Virus record (IMG/VR): IMGVR_UViG_3300009514_000064
Span: 1 to 34,827 of that record
Source of the DNA: a virus
Direction: 5' to 3' (one strand)
DNA: 34,827 bases
Shown here: positions 32,766-34,827 of the stretch, piece by piece
Layout of the letters: each line of letters starts with the position of its first letter
Numbering within the stretch: position 1 is the stretch's first letter
The notes under the pieces: model-generated
What the model was told of the DNA's origin: nothing
Databases searched by the model: none
What the model saw: the letters and a program-made list of their open reading frames with translations, nothing else
Program-made: the position numbers and the translations under genes

Positions 32766-33965
32766 ATGAAAACAGATGTTCAAAAAGAGGCGTCTGTAGC
32801 ATCTGGTATTAAGGGCTTTTCTGCTCCATTCGGAGCGAAGCCAGCAAAAAGGCAAGGTAAGAAAAAGAAAAATCCTAGCAAACCGTATGATGAACCAGAG
32901 CTTTTTGAAAATGCTGTTGCCATGGCTCTTTTGGAAGATGAAGACGACGATGGCGACAAAAGAGATGAAGGTGATGACGTAGAGGAGGTCGTTCGCAAAA
33001 GAGGCGCTTCCTGGGCATTATTCGACGATGATACTGGCGCTGAAATAGGTTCATTCAAAGATAGAGAGACAGCGTGGGAACGCCAAAGAACAATGCGTCT
33101 TCAGAGATCTCGTGAAAAAGCGATGAAATCTGCAGAAACAAAACGGCAGATCCAAGCCCTCACACCAGTATTGGCTCCTAAAGCACAAACGCAAAGATCT
33201 GTAGTGCAAGCAAAGACGCCTAAGCGTCGAGAAGCTAACCCTGCACAAACTACGAAAGATACCAACAAAGCTAAACAGAGCCTTTCGAAAAAAACGAAGA
33301 GAGAGAGAATAGAGAGAATAAAAAAACTCTTTACAGAAGAGTTGAAAGAAAAAAAACAAATACAAGAACGTAGTATGATTTCTTACGTTTTTGAAAATAC
33401 TCCTGTGTCTGATGATTCGTCAATGTGGGATAAGTTTGTTGGTCGTCTCTCTAGGGAGACAGTTATGTCTGACCCCAAATTGAAGAAGATACTGCAAAAC
33501 ATGGCAAAAGCAGAAGCGAAGATGCTAGGAAAAGCAGTTGATGTTGTTGGATTTACCTTGAAGTCGACAGGTTCTTTCGAAGTTAAGCGTGGAAATGTCG
33601 ATCAAGATTCGAAAACTGGGGATATTAAAATAAACTTCGATGTAAAACTAAAAGATAATGATGTTGTTCTCTCATTTGCAATAAAGTTAGAAAATGGGCG
33701 GCCATTAATTCTCTTCCCAGATGAATCTCGAAGAGCAATCAATAATTTAGCCAACAATGAATCAAAATTATTGAGAGCAGAACTAATGCACGCTCAAGAA
33801 ACAGAACTAGACCGGATGGACGATGTGATTGCAGTTTCTTCTAAAAGAAATTCATATCTTCAAGGAATGGAAGAGCAACTCGATAAACTTTTAGTCAATA
33901 TGGCACCGTTAGAAATTGCTATGTTGAAGTATTTAATGAAGAACAAATATAAGGGAACTCGTTAA
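32766..33965 (+). CDS. Unknown protein with disordered charged N-terminus, possible core/scaffold component
   Basis: A 399-residue protein. Residues 1-75 are basic then very acidic (KRQGKKKK; LEDEDDDGDKRDEGDD). Residues about 79-110 (RGASWALFDDDTGAEIGSF, then KDRETAWERQR) look like a short beta-hairpin-helix unit of the 'W-x-(I/L)-x-d-x-x-TG-x-x-i-gsf' type seen in several phage proteins. Residues 110-205 are Lys/Gln/Ala-rich and likely disordered or helical. Residues about 205-399 look folded: a helical part, a beta sheet (KTGDIKINFDVKLKDNDVVL) and C-terminal helices. The location between portal and prohead protease, together with the charge pattern, would suit an internal core protein processed by the protease, but this is inference. 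Confidence 0.5.
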   Translation: MKTDVQKEASVASGIKGFSAPFGAKPAKRQGKKKKNPSKPYDEPELFENAVAMALLEDEDDDGDKRDEGDDVEEVVRKRGASWALFDDDTGAEIGSFKDRETAWERQRTMRLQRSREKAMKSAETKRQIQALTPVLAPKAQTQRSVVQAKTPKRREANPAQTTKDTNKAKQSLSKKTKRERIERIKKLFTEELKEKKQIQERSMISYVFENTPVSDDSSMWDKFVGRLSRETVMSDPKLKKILQNMAKAEAKMLGKAVDVVGFTLKSTGSFEVKRGNVDQDSKTGDIKINFDVKLKDNDVVLSFAIKLENGRPLILFPDESRRAINNLANNESKLLRAELMHAQETELDRMDDVIAVSSKRNSYLQGMEEQLDKLLVNMAPLEIAMLKYLMKNKYKGTR

Positions 33966-33978
33966 CGAGGAATAAATT

Positions 33979-34275
33979 ATGAAAAAAAGTGCTTTCAAAA
34001 CCATGGCAGAAGCCATCAATTCGGATCACGGTCTTAAGAATTTTAACTTGCCAACTTCTCGTGTTGATCGCCGACGATTAACTGTAGATGAAATTAAAGA
34101 GCATATTATGGAAGAGTTTGGAAAAGTTAAAGATTCTTCAGAAGTTGATTCAGAAGAAAACCCTAAAGGCTGGGGCGACGCTGATTTGGCTCACGAAATT
34201 GATTGGATAAAATCTCTAGATCTTAAAGAGGCGCTTTCTCTTCTAGTAAAAGAGAAAGACAAAGCGAGTAAATAA
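33979..34275 (+). CDS. Small acidic protein before the prohead protease
   Basis: A 98-residue protein with GAGG nine bases before its ATG. A basic N-terminal third (NLPTSRVDRRRLTVDEIKEH) is followed by an acidic stretch (KDSSEVDSEENPKGWGD) and a C-terminal helix (DWIKSLDLKEALSLLVKEKD). I do not recognise a family. Small core proteins in this place in T4 (gp67, gp68) assist prohead core assembly and are cleaved by gp21; length and position are compatible, sequence similarity is not evident. Five bases separate it from the protease gene, so they are probably translated together. Confidence 0.5.
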   Translation: MKKSAFKTMAEAINSDHGLKNFNLPTSRVDRRRLTVDEIKEHIMEEFGKVKDSSEVDSEENPKGWGDADLAHEIDWIKSLDLKEALSLLVKEKDKASK

Positions 34276-34279
34276 TACA

Positions 34280-34827
34280 ATGAGCAAGCTTTTGCGTGAA
34301 TATCATGGTCTTGTCTACAGTAGAGACACTATAAAAGAAGCCAAAGAGAAGAAAGAGCCAGTTGTCGTAAAGGCGCTTCTTCAGCGTGCGGACGCCAGAA
34401 ATCAAAATGGCAGAATTTATCCTGAAGAAATCCTTGTTCGTGAAGTAGAAAACTATAAAAAAGCGATTGAAGAAGGAAGAGCCACGGGCGAACTAGATCA
34501 TCCAGAAAGCTCTGTAGTTAATCTGTCCAACATTTCTCATTGTTTGCGTGAAATTTGGTGGGAAGGAAATGATGTCTTAGGGATGGTAGAGATTTTGCCA
34601 ACTCCAAAAGGCAAGATTGCGCTAGACCTTATGGGCGCCGGTATTAAGCTGGGCATCTCTAGTCGTGGAGTTGGTGAAACTCGAAAAAATGAAACTGGAG
34701 ATGATGTCGTTGAAGAAGATTTTATGTTGGTCTGTTCTAGCTATGGGTGGTGGTTTCTGTGCTTATCAAGAGTTCTGGTTCACATAACCTACAAAAAAAG
34801 ATATTTTTTCCCTAAACTTTTTGTCTC
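34280..34827 (+). CDS. Prohead core protease (T4 gp21-like), 3' partial and possibly disrupted
   Basis: The first 152 residues are typical of T4-type prohead proteases: RADARNQNGRIYPEEIL (about 36-52), the histidine motif GELDHP (H74), then ISHCLREIWWEG and the nucleophile motif GIKLGISSRGVG (S127 or S128), which with an acid forms the serine-type site. The enzyme matures the prohead by cutting core and capsid proteins, then itself. From about residue 153 (base 34736) the sequence (SSYGWWFLCLSRVLVHITYK) no longer resembles the family, which should continue with an 'FD-V-S-x-P-S' type stretch after LVC. The frame stays open to the window edge. A sequencing error, a chimera or an inserted element is likely. 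Confidence 0.8.
   Translation, partial: MSKLLREYHGLVYSRDTIKEAKEKKEPVVVKALLQRADARNQNGRIYPEEILVREVENYKKAIEEGRATGELDHPESSVVNLSNISHCLREIWWEGNDVLGMVEILPTPKGKIALDLMGAGIKLGISSRGVGETRKNETGDDVVEEDFMLVCSSYGWWFLCLSRVLVHITYKKRYFFPKLFV

Noticed and set aside
32780-33365. Long open frames on the minus strand opposite the gene at 32766
   Set aside because: Their Ser- and Phe-rich products mirror the Lys/Glu-rich and Asp-rich codons of the sense gene; they are antisense shadows.
1-34827. tRNA genes, CRISPR arrays, insertion sequences or attachment sites
   Set aside because: No cloverleaf-like segment, spaced repeats, transposase motifs or terminal inverted repeats were seen; nearly all bases are coding.

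Overview
The window is a gene-dense stretch of an AT-rich, tailed (myovirus-type) bacteriophage genome related to the T4 superfamily. The clearest anchors are a gp17-like large terminase, a gp20-like portal and a gp21-like prohead protease, in T4-like order, plus baseplate and tail genes. A Gram-negative host is suggested by a candidate holin and a spanin-like envelope protein. I cannot name host or species. All 29 genes lie on the + strand, mostly with overlapping or abutting ends, and no gap reaches 75 bases. I see no tRNA, CRISPR array, insertion sequence or attachment site.

Left part (1-11242), baseplate and adsorption structures: the end of an unidentified gene; a small stand-alone protein resembling the C-terminal domain of gp6/J baseplate wedge proteins; a DNRLRE-like protein; a 1090-residue protein combining two LamG-like domains with a P2 gpI-like segment; two consecutive beta-propeller proteins; a fibre ending in a self-cleaving S74 chaperone; and a small hypothetical protein.

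Middle part (11251-21464), a structural module I do not recognise from described phages: four coupled genes carrying fibronectin-III-like folds and basic or disordered inserts (12138-18762). They are bracketed by two genes with the same N-terminal domain (11251 and 18815) and followed by a duplicated gene pair (19522, 20571).

DNA-metabolism island (21493-26374), embedded in the late genes: a RuvC-like resolvase, a small zinc-knuckle protein, a DnaG-type primase, and one polypeptide joining SbcD/Mre11 (gp47-like) nuclease and SbcC/Rad50 (gp46-like) ATPase. Recombination-dependent replication and branch removal before packaging would fit this set.

Lysis and packaging part (26391-34827): a two-helix holin candidate, a membrane-anchored coiled-coil protein with an outer-membrane-like tail, a zinc-ribbon protein, an unknown protein in the usual small-terminase position, large terminase, portal, three unrecognised proteins where T4 has core/scaffold genes, and the truncated prohead protease. 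The last ~90 bases no longer read like that protease, so an error, a chimera or an insertion begins there.
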